Positions 9,579-17,424 of a stretch of 64,000 nt of DNA are shown piece after piece (the first letter of the stretch is position 1; every line of letters starts with the position of its first letter). Source of the stretch: Bradyrhizobium sp. RP6 (GTDB lineage: Bacteria; Pseudomonadota; Alphaproteobacteria; Rhizobiales; Xanthobacteraceae); the NCBI RefSeq assembly GCF_003837805.1, contig NZ_RQIT01000006.1:186001-250000 (forward strand). Direction: 5' to 3'. Below the pieces are notes generated by a model, which worked only from the letters and a program-made list of their open reading frames with translations, was not told the origin of the DNA and made no database searches. The position numbers and the translations under genes were made by a program.

Positions 9579-10454
9579 CTAGGGCCCGTACAGTACGAGT
9601 TCCGTGTCGGTGAGGTCGGCGAGCTGCGGCCGGTGCGGGCCCTTGAAGTATTTGCGCCCGCGCCGCTCGGTGTAGATACCGACGAGGCCGGGAACCGGAC
9701 CATTGGCGTCCACGGCGACCGAGACCTTGCCGAGCCGCAGCAGCAGCCGGCCGATGCGGCCTGCGCATTCGACGTATTCCGTGGCGTTCCGGCAATAGAT
9801 CAGCTTCATTGCCGGCGGCGCAATGAAGCCGCGGCGGATGCGCACCGGTTGCAGGATGAAGGGGAACGTTCCTTTCGGCGTGCGGCAGACGAGGCTGAGG
9901 CAATTGTAGCGCGCATGCCGCGTCAAGAGCTCGGTCTCGGCTTCGGAAAGCCCCATGATCTCCTTGGCGTGTGGCGGGATCACCTCGATCTCGCTCCAGC
10001 GCGGAGCGCGCGCCAGCACAGGAACCGAGAAGAATATGCCGCGGCAATAGGCGCCAAAGCCCTGCGTTTCGATGATCGGCCAGGTCCACGGCGCCGGGCT
10101 GATGTTGAAATAGGTGACGTCCTTGTGCCGCTGGGCGATCTTGGTCAACAGCGGGGCGTAGTTGCGGTAGGCCGGGTCGACATACCAGCTCGACAGGTTG
10201 CACCGGATGGCGGTCGCTTCGCCATCCTTGCGTGCCGTATAGATCAAGAGCAGCACGCCGACCGGCGTGCCGTCGTCGTCCAGCATGTAGCCGAAGCGCG
10301 GATAACCCTCCGGCACCGGCCGGAAGGCCTGCCGGCGCAGGCCCTGAATCCAGTATTCGCGTGAACGCCCCACGAAGCCGCGCGTCAGCAAGTCCGCGAT
10401 CTTCTCGACGTCGGACTCGGTGATTTCGCGGCATCGAACCTTGGTGTGGATCAC
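9579..10454 (-). CDS. GNAT-like acyltransferase of the aminoacyl-carrier-protein cluster
   Basis: This 291-residue protein begins with the R-E-I-T-E-S-D segment typical of GNAT acyltransferases (about residues 8-14), followed by a beta strand carrying G-V-L-L-L-I. I do not see a canonical Q/R-x-x-G-x-G/A acetyl-CoA loop. The start is the GTG at 10454; the frame is open far upstream, but that part overlaps the ligase and is a shadow. It lies 41 bases after the ligase stop and is probably cotranscribed. By context it may transfer an aminoacyl or modified aminoacyl group from the carrier protein to an unknown acceptor; this is inference. Confidence 0.7.
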   Translation of the reverse strand: MIHTKVRCREITESDVEKIADLLTRGFVGRSREYWIQGLRRQAFRPVPEGYPRFGYMLDDDGTPVGVLLLIYTARKDGEATAIRCNLSSWYVDPAYRNYAPLLTKIAQRHKDVTYFNISPAPWTWPIIETQGFGAYCRGIFFSVPVLARAPRWSEIEVIPPHAKEIMGLSEAETELLTRHARYNCLSLVCRTPKGTFPFILQPVRIRRGFIAPPAMKLIYCRNATEYVECAGRIGRLLLRLGKVSVAVDANGPVPGLVGIYTERRGRKYFKGPHRPQLADLTDTELVLYGP

Positions 10455-10495
10455 GCTCGTCTTGCCCGTAGAAATGATCGGCCTCGTGAGTTGCG

Positions 10496-11476
10496 TTAGC
10501 GCCAGCCTTCGCCGTGGGCACCGGCCGCAACATGCGGCTGCAAGCCCAGGACGTCCTGTACCTTGGCGGGCCAGGCGGAGAGATCGGTGCCGTGGGTGTG
10601 GAACATGGCGACGGCCAGACGGTCCATGCCGAAGGCGACGCAGCCGGTATGGGCCGGCTCGCCATCGGCGTCCTGGATTCCCCAGGTCGTGCCGAAATGC
10701 TCGCGATGATAGTTGAAGCTCATGCAGGCGGTCGGCTGCTCTTCGGAACGCAGCGGAATCAGGAGCTCGAACTTGAGCTGTTGCTGTTTCTGGCTCACCG
10801 CCTTCATCTGGCCGACCCGGCCGAAGAAAGGATCGCTGGCATAGTCGAGACGGAAGGTGAGGCCGAGGTCGCGGGCGATCGCCTGCGCGCGCACCATCCA
10901 GCGCTCGCGGAAATCGGCGACGTCGTCGGGGCTGCCGATGCAGACATATTCGCGCATCCGGAACGATTGCAGCCGGTCGAGATGTCTCGACGGCTCGCGG
11001 CGGAAGCAATCCGCGGCGACGTCGAAGCGCAGGCCGCCCTTCGGCATTTGGCCACGGCTCGCCGCGATCGGGTAGACCGGATAGCAGGCGGCCGGTGACA
11101 GCACGAGATCGGCGGGGGACAGCGAGGTCGTCCAGTCGCCGCCAGCATCGAAGCGGCTCACCGCGGCATTGATCTCGCGCTCGGTGCCATGCAGGCCGCA
11201 AACGCAGCCGAGTAGGTTCGGAAAGCTCTTGAGATAGCCGGATTTTTCCAGCTGGGCGCGGCTCATCACCGGCGGGAAGCGCATCACCTCGGTGCCGGTC
11301 TCGCGATGGCCAGTGATCAGCGCGGCAAGCTTCTCGACGATGCCCTCATAGAGTGCGGTGCGGGCATAGACGCCGTCGGCACCCATGCGGTGAAACAGCT
11401 TGTCGGTGAGATGATCGAGCCGATCGATCATCTGCGGCGCGGTAGCGGGCGAGTCGGGGAGGACGGCAATATTCAT
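10496..11476 (-). CDS. Amino acid:[carrier protein] ligase (SerRS-like)
   Basis: The 326-residue protein is a stand-alone class II aminoacyl-tRNA-synthetase-like catalytic core without a tRNA-binding arm. The zinc ligands expected of atypical archaeal-type SerRS and of the aa:CP ligases are in place: Cys131, Glu176 and Cys279. Motif 2 (C-F-R-R-E-P-S-R, near 157-164) and motif 3 (G-M-D-R-L, 283-287) are visible. The family activates a small amino acid with ATP and loads it onto the phosphopantetheine of a carrier protein. From memory it matches the characterised B. diazoefficiens enzyme Bll0957 in length and zinc ligands. The dehydrogenase-like gene precedes it and the GNAT-like gene follows. 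Confidence 0.92.
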   Translation of the reverse strand: MNIAVLPDSPATAPQMIDRLDHLTDKLFHRMGADGVYARTALYEGIVEKLAALITGHRETGTEVMRFPPVMSRAQLEKSGYLKSFPNLLGCVCGLHGTEREINAAVSRFDAGGDWTTSLSPADLVLSPAACYPVYPIAASRGQMPKGGLRFDVAADCFRREPSRHLDRLQSFRMREYVCIGSPDDVADFRERWMVRAQAIARDLGLTFRLDYASDPFFGRVGQMKAVSQKQQQLKFELLIPLRSEEQPTACMSFNYHREHFGTTWGIQDADGEPAHTGCVAFGMDRLAVAMFHTHGTDLSAWPAKVQDVLGLQPHVAAGAHGEGWR

Positions 11477-11532
11477 GGTCGATGTCCTGCTATGTCAAAA
11501 TTGTTCTTGTTGATTCAGTCGCTAGGGGCGTG

Positions 11533-12750
11533 TCAGTCGCGAAGGCTTGTCGGCACCCCGCTCATCAGCGTCGATGTCGCGGCGTTGGCCATGATGCGGT
11601 CATTGTTGATCATGATCGGCGACGACAGCACGTCGCGGAGGTGACGCCCCATGGTGAACTCGCCGTCGTTGCGGTAGCCGGAAAGACCCGCTGTGCGCAT
11701 CGCATGCATCACGGTCTCGACTGCAAGCTCGGAGGCCTGCACCTTCAGCAGGGTGATCGAGGACTGGAAGTCGAGCGAGGCGAGCGCACGCTCGTCATGC
11801 TCGGCGCGGGCGAAAGCGTCGATGTTGGCGGCGATCAGCGCGCGCAGCTTGGCCAGCGACATCTTGGCGGCGGTGAAATGCGCCGCGGCCGGAGGCATCT
11901 GGCCGCCGGAAGAGCGCGCCGCCTTGCGGATGAAGGCCTGCGCGCGGGTCACGGCCGCAGCGGCGATGCCGGCCCAGACCGACGACCAGCACAGATGCGC
12001 GAACGGTGTCATGGTCTGGGCGTGGATCTTGTCGTAGGCTTCAGGGAAGACGCGGTCGGCAGGGCAGTCGACCTTCAGCTCGAATCCGGTCGAGCAGGTG
12101 CCGCGCATGCCGAGCGTCTCCCAGCCGAGCGTCTGCTTCAGCGAATAATCGTCCTTGGCGAGCGCCAGCAGCACCTGATCGGAGGCGGCGGCATCGGTGG
12201 CGCGGCGGGCGATGGTGACGAGACCGTCGGCTTCGGCGCCGTAGGAGATCACGGTGGCGTCGCGCACCAGCGAAACGGTGTCGCCGGCGTGGTCGACCGC
12301 GGCGGCGCTGGCGCGGATGTTGCCGCCATTCTGGCCCTCGGTGGTGGAGGAGGCGAGCAGCCACTGGTCGCGGGCGACCCGGCGCATCATGGTCTCCATC
12401 CAGGGAATGCCATGGCCGTGCCTGATGATGCAGGCGACCTTGGTCTGGTGCATCGCGTAGATCATCGCGGTGGAAGCGCAGGCGCGTCCGAGCGTGTAGC
12501 AGATGTCGGTGACGTCGTAGATCGAGGCGCCGAAGCCACCGAACTCGACCGGGATCATCACGCCGAGCAGCTTCTGCTCACGCGCGACCTCGAACGCCCT
12601 GTGCGGGAAACGCGCTTCGCGATCGACCCCGTCTGCGTCGGCCGCTGCAGCGGCGGCGGTCCGGGCGGCGCGCTCGACCAGGGAGGGGCCCTGCTCGAGG
12701 AAGCTCGTCTGCGTTTCGTCGACAGTAAGGACCGCTTCACGCACGTTCAT
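11533..12750 (-). CDS. Acyl-CoA dehydrogenase-like flavoprotein of the aminoacyl-carrier cluster
   Basis: The 405-residue protein has the acyl-CoA dehydrogenase fold: an N-terminal helical domain with the G-V-M-I-P-V-E-F-G-G-F-G motif near 63-74, a middle beta domain and a C-terminal G-Y...E...G-R-H-L-R-D block near 365-380. Neither usual catalytic base is visible. The site aligned with E-G-T reads I-N-N-D, and helix G has T-M-T-P-F-A-H-L in place of an E-R pair. It may act on a carrier-bound amino acid as an oxidase, monooxygenase or dehydratase-like enzyme rather than a classic dehydrogenase. It is the first gene of the leftward three-gene operon, 56 bases before the ligase. Confidence 0.85.
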   Translation of the reverse strand: MNVREAVLTVDETQTSFLEQGPSLVERAARTAAAAAADADGVDREARFPHRAFEVAREQKLLGVMIPVEFGGFGASIYDVTDICYTLGRACASTAMIYAMHQTKVACIIRHGHGIPWMETMMRRVARDQWLLASSTTEGQNGGNIRASAAAVDHAGDTVSLVRDATVISYGAEADGLVTIARRATDAAASDQVLLALAKDDYSLKQTLGWETLGMRGTCSTGFELKVDCPADRVFPEAYDKIHAQTMTPFAHLCWSSVWAGIAAAAVTRAQAFIRKAARSSGGQMPPAAAHFTAAKMSLAKLRALIAANIDAFARAEHDERALASLDFQSSITLLKVQASELAVETVMHAMRTAGLSGYRNDGEFTMGRHLRDVLSSPIMINNDRIMANAATSTLMSGVPTSLRD

Positions 12751-13106
12751 GCTCGTCCGCCTCCGTTTTGCCGTTCAAGATCGCCGGCATCATTCGCGAT
12801 GCCGCCGGTGATCCTCCGGCCATCTTTGCTTGTGAGACGAGGCTACGGATTTAATTCAAATACGTCGATGAAATAGAGGGTAAACAAAGCCCGATTCCGA
12901 ATGAACAGTTAAGGCCGGGTTGTTTGCATCACTGGATTTCCCGGCATCGCGTTAGGACTCTGGAACAAGCATGAATTCCGGACAATCTGAGTCACCGTTT
13001 ACTAACAAACGCGAAGTATTGGTGCCGCCCATTGCAGGACAGGCAGGCCGTGCCCATCGTAGCCGGCAGTCCGATCCGACTCCGATAGACAGATGGGAAT
13101 TTGCCG
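12751..13106. promoter_or_regulatory. Divergent promoter region of the aminoacyl-carrier cluster
   Basis: These 356 bases separate the leftward operon from the rightward carrier protein gene. The stretch at about 12840-12930 is noticeably AT-richer than its surroundings and probably holds the promoters. A 7-base hairpin (12785-12791 / 12798-12804) lies near the leftward gene. I could not identify convincing -35/-10 or sigma-54 elements, nor a coding frame: the 61-codon frame at 12971-13156 overlaps the carrier gene and has no protein-like features. Confidence 0.45.
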
Positions 13107-13379
13107 ATGCAGGCCTTCGATACCGAATTGCGCGACCGCATCATCAAGCTGGTTAAGGGCATCCTCGAACAGAATTCACTCAACGCAGACGTCACGCCTT
13201 CGGCCAAGCTCGTCGATGTCGGCCTGACGTCGATGGACATGGTCAATCTGATGCTCGGCGTCGAAGCCGAGTTCGATTTCACCATCCCGCAATCCGAGAT
13301 CACGCCGGAGAATTTCCAGTCCGTCGAGACGCTGGAGCGCATGGTCGCCACCCAGCTGCAGCCGGCGACCGCGGCTTAA
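13107..13379 (+). CDS. Acyl/aminoacyl carrier protein
   Basis: This 90-residue acidic helical protein has the phosphopantetheine attachment motif D-V-G-L-T-S-M-D-M, with Ser42 as the modified residue. The ATG at 13107 fits a GGGA ribosome site about 8 bases upstream; a TTG at 13101 is an in-frame alternative. It is read divergently from the ligase operon, matching the arrangement I recall for B. diazoefficiens (carrier Bsr0959, ligase Bll0957). It is most likely the acceptor loaded with an amino acid by the ligase at 10496-11476. It is distinct from the fatty-acid ACP, whose fab neighbours are absent. Confidence 0.9.
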   Translation: MQAFDTELRDRIIKLVKGILEQNSLNADVTPSAKLVDVGLTSMDMVNLMLGVEAEFDFTIPQSEITPENFQSVETLERMVATQLQPATAA

Positions 13380-13410
13380 CTCGGGGGCGCCGCGCCCTCC
13401 AAGAGGGCTT

Positions 13411-13530
13411 CCCTGCGAACGCAGGGACCCATACCGCGGTATCTATCGATCGTTTACGGTCGCCGTACTGGAACTGCTAGTCTTCGCCAAACGACCGCCT
13501 GTGGCTATGGGTCCCTGCGTGCGCAAGGGA
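13411..13530. repeat. Inverted repeat between carrier protein gene and mtnP
   Basis: A perfect 15-base inverted repeat (13419-13433 against 13506-13520, ACGCAGGGACCCATA and its complement) spans a 72-base spacer, with smaller hairpins at each end (CCCTGCGAACGCAGGG at 13411-13426). It is probably a dispersed palindromic element that ends carrier-gene transcription. No coding frame is evident between 13380 and 13662. Confidence 0.6.
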
Positions 13531-13662
13531 CGACACTGAGCGTGAGGCGAGCGCTCACCGCTCCTCACGCTACCGGCATCGCCCCTCCAGCCCCGTTCCA
13601 AATTCGCCGCAAAACTGGCATAGCTTAACCATGTCACACGTGGCGGACATGGTGGAGCAGGA

Positions 13663-14538
13663 ATGACGCAGGCGATATTGGGTATCATCGGCGGCTCGGG
13701 CATCTATGACCTGCCCGGCCTCGAAGGTGCGCGCGAAGAGGTAATCAAAAGTCCCTGGGGCGAGCCGTCTGCGCCGTTGCGGCGCGGCTCCATCGCCGGC
13801 CTGCCGATCGTGTTCCTGCCGCGGCATGACAAGGGCCACCGGCTGTCTCCCTCCGACATCAACTATCGCGCCAATATCGACGTGCTGAAGCGCGCCGGCG
13901 TCACCGATCTGATCTCGCTCTCGGCCTGCGGCTCCTTCAAAGAGGAACTGCCGCCCGGGACCTTCGTTCTCGTCGACCAGTTCGTCGACCGCACCCACAA
14001 GCGGGAGAGCTCGTTCTTCGGCCGCGGCTGCGTCGCGCATGTGTCGATGGCGCATCCGGTCTCGCCGCGGCTGCGCATCCATCTCGCGGCGGCGGCTGAG
14101 GCCGAGGGCATCGCGATCGCGCGCGGCGGCACTTATGTCTGCATGGAAGGGCCGCAATTCTCCACTTATGCGGAGAGCATGACCTACAAGACCCTTGGTT
14201 ATTCCGTGATCGGCATGACCAACATGCCGGAGGCCAAGCTCGCGCGCGAGGCGGAGATCTGCTACGCCACCGTCGCGATGGTGACGGATTTCGATTGCTG
14301 GCATCCCGATCACGACGCCGTCACCGTCCAGGACATCATCCGCGTGCTGACGTCGAACGCCGATAAGGCGAAGGCGCTGGTGGCGCGGCTGGCAAAGGAT
14401 TTTCCGCGCGTGCACGAGCCGTGCCCGATTGGTTCGGACCGTGCGCTCGACACTGCGCTGATCACGGCGCCCGAGGCACGCGATCCGGAGCTTCTGAAGA
14501 GGCTCGATGCTGTGGCCGGCCGCATCCTGCGGGCGTGA
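13663..14538 (+). CDS. mtnP: S-methyl-5'-thioadenosine phosphorylase
   Basis: The 291-residue protein belongs to the nucleoside phosphorylase family and cleaves methylthioadenosine with phosphate to adenine and methylthioribose-1-phosphate. Family landmarks are G-G-S-G-I-Y (residues 10-15), P-R-H-D-K-G-H (52-58), S-A-C-G-S-F near 86-91, the M-E-G-P-Q-F-S-T substrate loop near 162-169, and the T-D-F-D-C-W block near 208-213. It lies 29 bases upstream of mtnA, whose substrate is its product, so the pair forms a short methionine-salvage operon. Later pathway genes are not in this window. Confidence 0.95.
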   Translation: MTQAILGIIGGSGIYDLPGLEGAREEVIKSPWGEPSAPLRRGSIAGLPIVFLPRHDKGHRLSPSDINYRANIDVLKRAGVTDLISLSACGSFKEELPPGTFVLVDQFVDRTHKRESSFFGRGCVAHVSMAHPVSPRLRIHLAAAAEAEGIAIARGGTYVCMEGPQFSTYAESMTYKTLGYSVIGMTNMPEAKLAREAEICYATVAMVTDFDCWHPDHDAVTVQDIIRVLTSNADKAKALVARLAKDFPRVHEPCPIGSDRALDTALITAPEARDPELLKRLDAVAGRILRA

Positions 14539-14567
14539 GACGCAAGAAGAACGAAAGGCAGAATGCC

Positions 14568-15674
14568 ATGAAGGTCGACGGCAAGCATTTCCGCAGCATC
14601 TGGCGCGAGCGTGACGGCTGGTCGGTCGGCGCGATCGACCAGCGCAGGCTGCCGCATGAGTTCATCATCGCGCGCCTGACCTCCTGCGAAGACGCGGCCG
14701 TCGCGATCCGCGACATGCTGGTGCGCGGCGCGCCTTTGATCGGCGCGACTGCCGCTTATGGAATGGCGCTCGCAATGCGCGAGGATGCCTCGGATGCAGG
14801 CCTGAAGCGTGCCTATGACACGCTCGTCGTGGCGCGGCCGACCGCGATCAATCTGAAATGGGCCCTGGACGAGATGCGCGCGACGCTCGCGCCGATCGAC
14901 CCCCTTGAAAGGGCAGAAGCGGCCTATGCGCGCGCCGACGAGATCGTCGAGCAGGACGTCGAGATCAACCGCGGCATCGCCGGCAACGGTCTGAAGCTGA
15001 TCGAGGCGATCGCGGCGAAGAAGCCGGGCGAGACGGTCAATGTCCTCACTCATTGCAACGCCGGCTGGCTCGCCACCGTCGATTGGGGTACGGCGACGGC
15101 GCCGGTCTATCTCGCGCATGAGCGCGGCCTCAAGATCCATGTCTGGGTCGACGAGACCCGGCCGCGCAACCAGGGCGCCTCGCTCACGGCGTGGGAGCTC
15201 GGCCATCACGGCGTGCCGCACACGGTGGTCCCGGACAATACCGGCGGACACCTGATGCAGCACGGCATGGTCGATCTCGCCATCGTCGGCACCGACCGCG
15301 TCGCCGCCAACGGCGACGTCTGCAACAAGATCGGCACCTATCTGAAGGCACTCGCCGCGCATGACAATGGCGTGCCGTTCTACGTCGCGCTGCCGTCGCC
15401 GACGATCGACTTCGCCGTCCATGACGGCATTCGCGACATCCCGATCGAGCAGCGCAGCGGCGTGGAGGTCACCGACATGACCGGTCGCACGGCCGATGGC
15501 CGGCTCGAGACGGTGCGCATCGTGCCGGAGGGCTCGCCGGTCGTGAATTACGCTTTCGATGTGACGCCCGCACGGCTCGTCACCGGTCTCATCACCGAGC
15601 GCGGCGTGGTGAAGCCGGATCGCGCTGCGCTGGCGGCGGCGTTCCCCGAGCGGGTCGCTGCTGCGGCGGAGTAG
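14568..15674 (+). CDS. mtnA: S-methyl-5-thioribose-1-phosphate isomerase
   Basis: The 368-residue protein is an eIF2B-like aldose-ketose isomerase converting methylthioribose-1-phosphate to methylthioribulose-1-phosphate. The R-G-A-P-L-I-G substrate loop is at residues 53-59. The catalytic Cys163 sits in T-H-C-N-A-G and Asp243 in [10 protein letters not shown]. The ATG at 14568 is preferred: the frame continues upstream to 14421, but only through mtnP in another frame. It forms an operon with mtnP, and a large perfect palindrome 27 bases past its stop probably terminates it. Confidence 0.95.
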   Translation: MKVDGKHFRSIWRERDGWSVGAIDQRRLPHEFIIARLTSCEDAAVAIRDMLVRGAPLIGATAAYGMALAMREDASDAGLKRAYDTLVVARPTAINLKWALDEMRATLAPIDPLERAEAAYARADEIVEQDVEINRGIAGNGLKLIEAIAAKKPGETVNVLTHCNAGWLATVDWGTATAPVYLAHERGLKIHVWVDETRPRNQGASLTAWELGHHGVPHTVVPDNTGGHLMQHGMVDLAIVGTDRVAANGDVCNKIGTYLKALAAHDNGVPFYVALPSPTIDFAVHDGIRDIPIEQRSGVEVTDMTGRTADGRLETVRIVPEGSPVVNYAFDVTPARLVTGLITERGVVKPDRAALAAAFPERVAAAAE

Positions 15675-15701
15675 ATTTGGTCGGGCGATATCCCGCCACA
15701 A

Positions 15702-15783
15702 CCGTCATTGCGAGCGCAGCGAAGCAATCCAGAGTCTTTCCGGGGAGGCAGTCTGGATTGCTTCGCTGCGCTCGCAATGACGG
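15702..15783. repeat. Perfect 32-base-arm palindrome (dispersed family)
   Basis: The arms 15702-15733 and 15752-15783 are exact reverse complements over 32 bases around an 18-base spacer. Related copies, with arms starting GTCATTGCGAGCG, lie at 36547-36620 (right arm decayed) and 48204-48287. This copy sits exactly between the convergent mtnA and HAD genes, so it can act as a terminator for both. Confidence 0.9.
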
Positions 15784-15794
15784 AGTCTGACGCG

Positions 15795-16430
15795 CTACCC
15801 GAGCTTCAGCCCCGTCGCCTCCTCGAGCTCGGCGATCGCCTGTGCGCCGCTCGTCACCTTGATCGTGGTCATGCCCATTTCGCGCGCGGGCTTCAGGTTG
15901 ACGCCGAGATCGTCGAGATAGACGCACTTGTTCGGATCGACCTTCAGCGTCTCGACCATCAGCCTGTAGATGCGCGGGTCGGGCTTGCGCAGGCCGATCT
16001 TCGCGGATTCGATGACGTGATCGAACAGCACCATCACTTCGGCGATGTAGAGGGAGCGTCCCGTCATGCTGCCGATGGCGTTCGCCGGCAAATTGTTGGT
16101 GATGCAGCCGGTCGTGAACTGCGCCTTGATGCGCTTCAGAGCCTCGACCATCTCCGGGCGCAGATCGCCCTGCAGCAACGGCAGCACGTCACGGCCGCGC
16201 ACTTCCGCACCAAGCGCGAGCGATTCGGCGGCGAACAATTCGTCGAACGTGTCGATGTCGACCTCGGCCCGCTCGAACTTGGCCCAGGCGTTTTCCAGGT
16301 GATTGGCGGCGTTGGTGCGCCGGATGATGTCGATGGGCAGGCCGCGCTCGGTCTCGAACCGCGTGAACGCCTCGAATGGTGAGCTCGTCAGCACGCCGCC
16401 AAAATCAAAGATCACAGCCTCGATCGTCAA
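15795..16430 (-). CDS. HAD-superfamily hydrolase
   Basis: The 211-residue protein has the HAD core: nucleophile Asp9 in I-F-D-F-G-G-V-L, motif II near T-N-N-L (about 115), a lysine in the K-P-D-P-R block near 150, and motif IV Y-L-D-D-L-G-V-N near 172. The D-F-G variant (no second Asp at +2) is typical of the ACAD10/epoxide-hydrolase-N-terminal-like subgroup rather than of classic phosphatases. The substrate is unknown. It is convergent with mtnA and divergent from the protease gene, so a role in methionine salvage is not implied by the layout. Confidence 0.85.
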   Translation of the reverse strand: MTIEAVIFDFGGVLTSSPFEAFTRFETERGLPIDIIRRTNAANHLENAWAKFERAEVDIDTFDELFAAESLALGAEVRGRDVLPLLQGDLRPEMVEALKRIKAQFTTGCITNNLPANAIGSMTGRSLYIAEVMVLFDHVIESAKIGLRKPDPRIYRLMVETLKVDPNKCVYLDDLGVNLKPAREMGMTTIKVTSGAQAIAELEEATGLKLG

Positions 16431-16540
16431 TGTCCTGCCCTCGTCAATTCCTTTCCAAGAGGGCTAGCATGCGGTATCGGCAAGAGCCAGTCCGAAGCCG
16501 TCCCCCTCCATCACCGATGCTGACGCCAAACCGTGTTCCC

Positions 16541-17299
16541 ATGAAGAAGCTCGCCACGTTCATCGCTGCCGCGCTGCTGCTCGCCGCGCCCGCCCACGCC
16601 ATCGTCGGTGGCGGCACGCCGCAGGCCGATGGTGTCGCGCGTGCGGTCGTCACCATCGTCGGATCTCGCGGCAATTTCTGTACCGGCAGCCTGATTGCAC
16701 CACGCGTGGTCCTGACGGTCGCGCACTGTGTGCAGCCTGGCGCGGACTACAAGATCGTCGATCGCGGTGCCGACGGCGCACCGCAATTGCTGAATGTGCG
16801 CACCGTTGCCATCCATCCAAACTTCAACATGCAGGCGATGCAGGCGCACCGCGCCACCGCCGACGTCGCGCTGCTGCAATTGGAAATTCCACCCAAGGGA
16901 AAATCCACGGTGACGGTCGGCACGCCGACGATTCCAATTCAGGTCGGGAGTCGCTTCGTCGTCGCCGGCATCGGCGTCACCGTTCGCGGTGACGGCAAGA
17001 GCGGCGGCACAACGCGCGCGGCGGGCCTCGTTGCGACCGGGCAGCCCGGCACGCTCCAGATCCGCCTGGTCGATCCCGTAACCAACGGCGTTCGCGACGG
17101 AATTGGTGCTTGCACCGGCGATTCCGGCGGCCCCGTGTTCGAGGATAAGCCGAACGGTCCCGTGCTCGTCGGCCTCATCAGCTGGTCCACCGGGCCGAAC
17201 GGCGCAGCCGGTTGCGGCGGGTTGACCGGCGTCACGCCGCTGACGCTTTATCGCGACTGGATCCTGCAGACCGCGCGGAGCTGGGGTGCGGGCCTGTGA
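16541..17299 (+). CDS. Secreted trypsin-like (S1) serine protease
   Basis: The 252-residue protein has a signal peptide (residues 1-20, ending A-H-A) followed immediately by I-V-G-G. The S1 triad is complete: His62 (T-V-A-H-C-V), Asp108 (A-D-V-A-L-L) and Ser195 (C-T-G-D-S-G-G-P). Four cysteines (47, 63, 191 and 225) could form two disulphides in the periplasm. Signal cleavage at A-H-A/I would directly free the Ile N-terminus that orders the trypsin active site, so no propeptide seems needed. An alternative ATG eight codons upstream (16517) is possible; neither has a strong ribosome site. Confidence 0.88.
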   Translation: MKKLATFIAAALLLAAPAHAIVGGGTPQADGVARAVVTIVGSRGNFCTGSLIAPRVVLTVAHCVQPGADYKIVDRGADGAPQLLNVRTVAIHPNFNMQAMQAHRATADVALLQLEIPPKGKSTVTVGTPTIPIQVGSRFVVAGIGVTVRGDGKSGGTTRAAGLVATGQPGTLQIRLVDPVTNGVRDGIGACTGDSGGPVFEDKPNGPVLVGLISWSTGPNGAAGCGGLTGVTPLTLYRDWILQTARSWGAGL

Positions 17300-17424
17300 T
17301 TTGACGTCGATTTGATCTATGTCATTTTGAAGCGAAAGCGCGGCGGGCGAAACTGCCCGTCGCGGAGGAAACGCGCCGTCCGGTCAAGGGCGGCCACAAA
17401 AACAAGCAAGGCATAGAAGCAACA

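Noticed and set aside
9579..11201. A 540-codon form of the GNAT-like protein
   Set aside because: The extra N-terminal part overlaps the ligase gene out of frame and is Arg/Pro-rich; the GTG at 10454 gives the family-like N-terminus.
12971..13156. Small frame upstream of the carrier protein
   Set aside because: It overlaps the carrier protein gene in another frame and shows no ribosome site or protein-like pattern.
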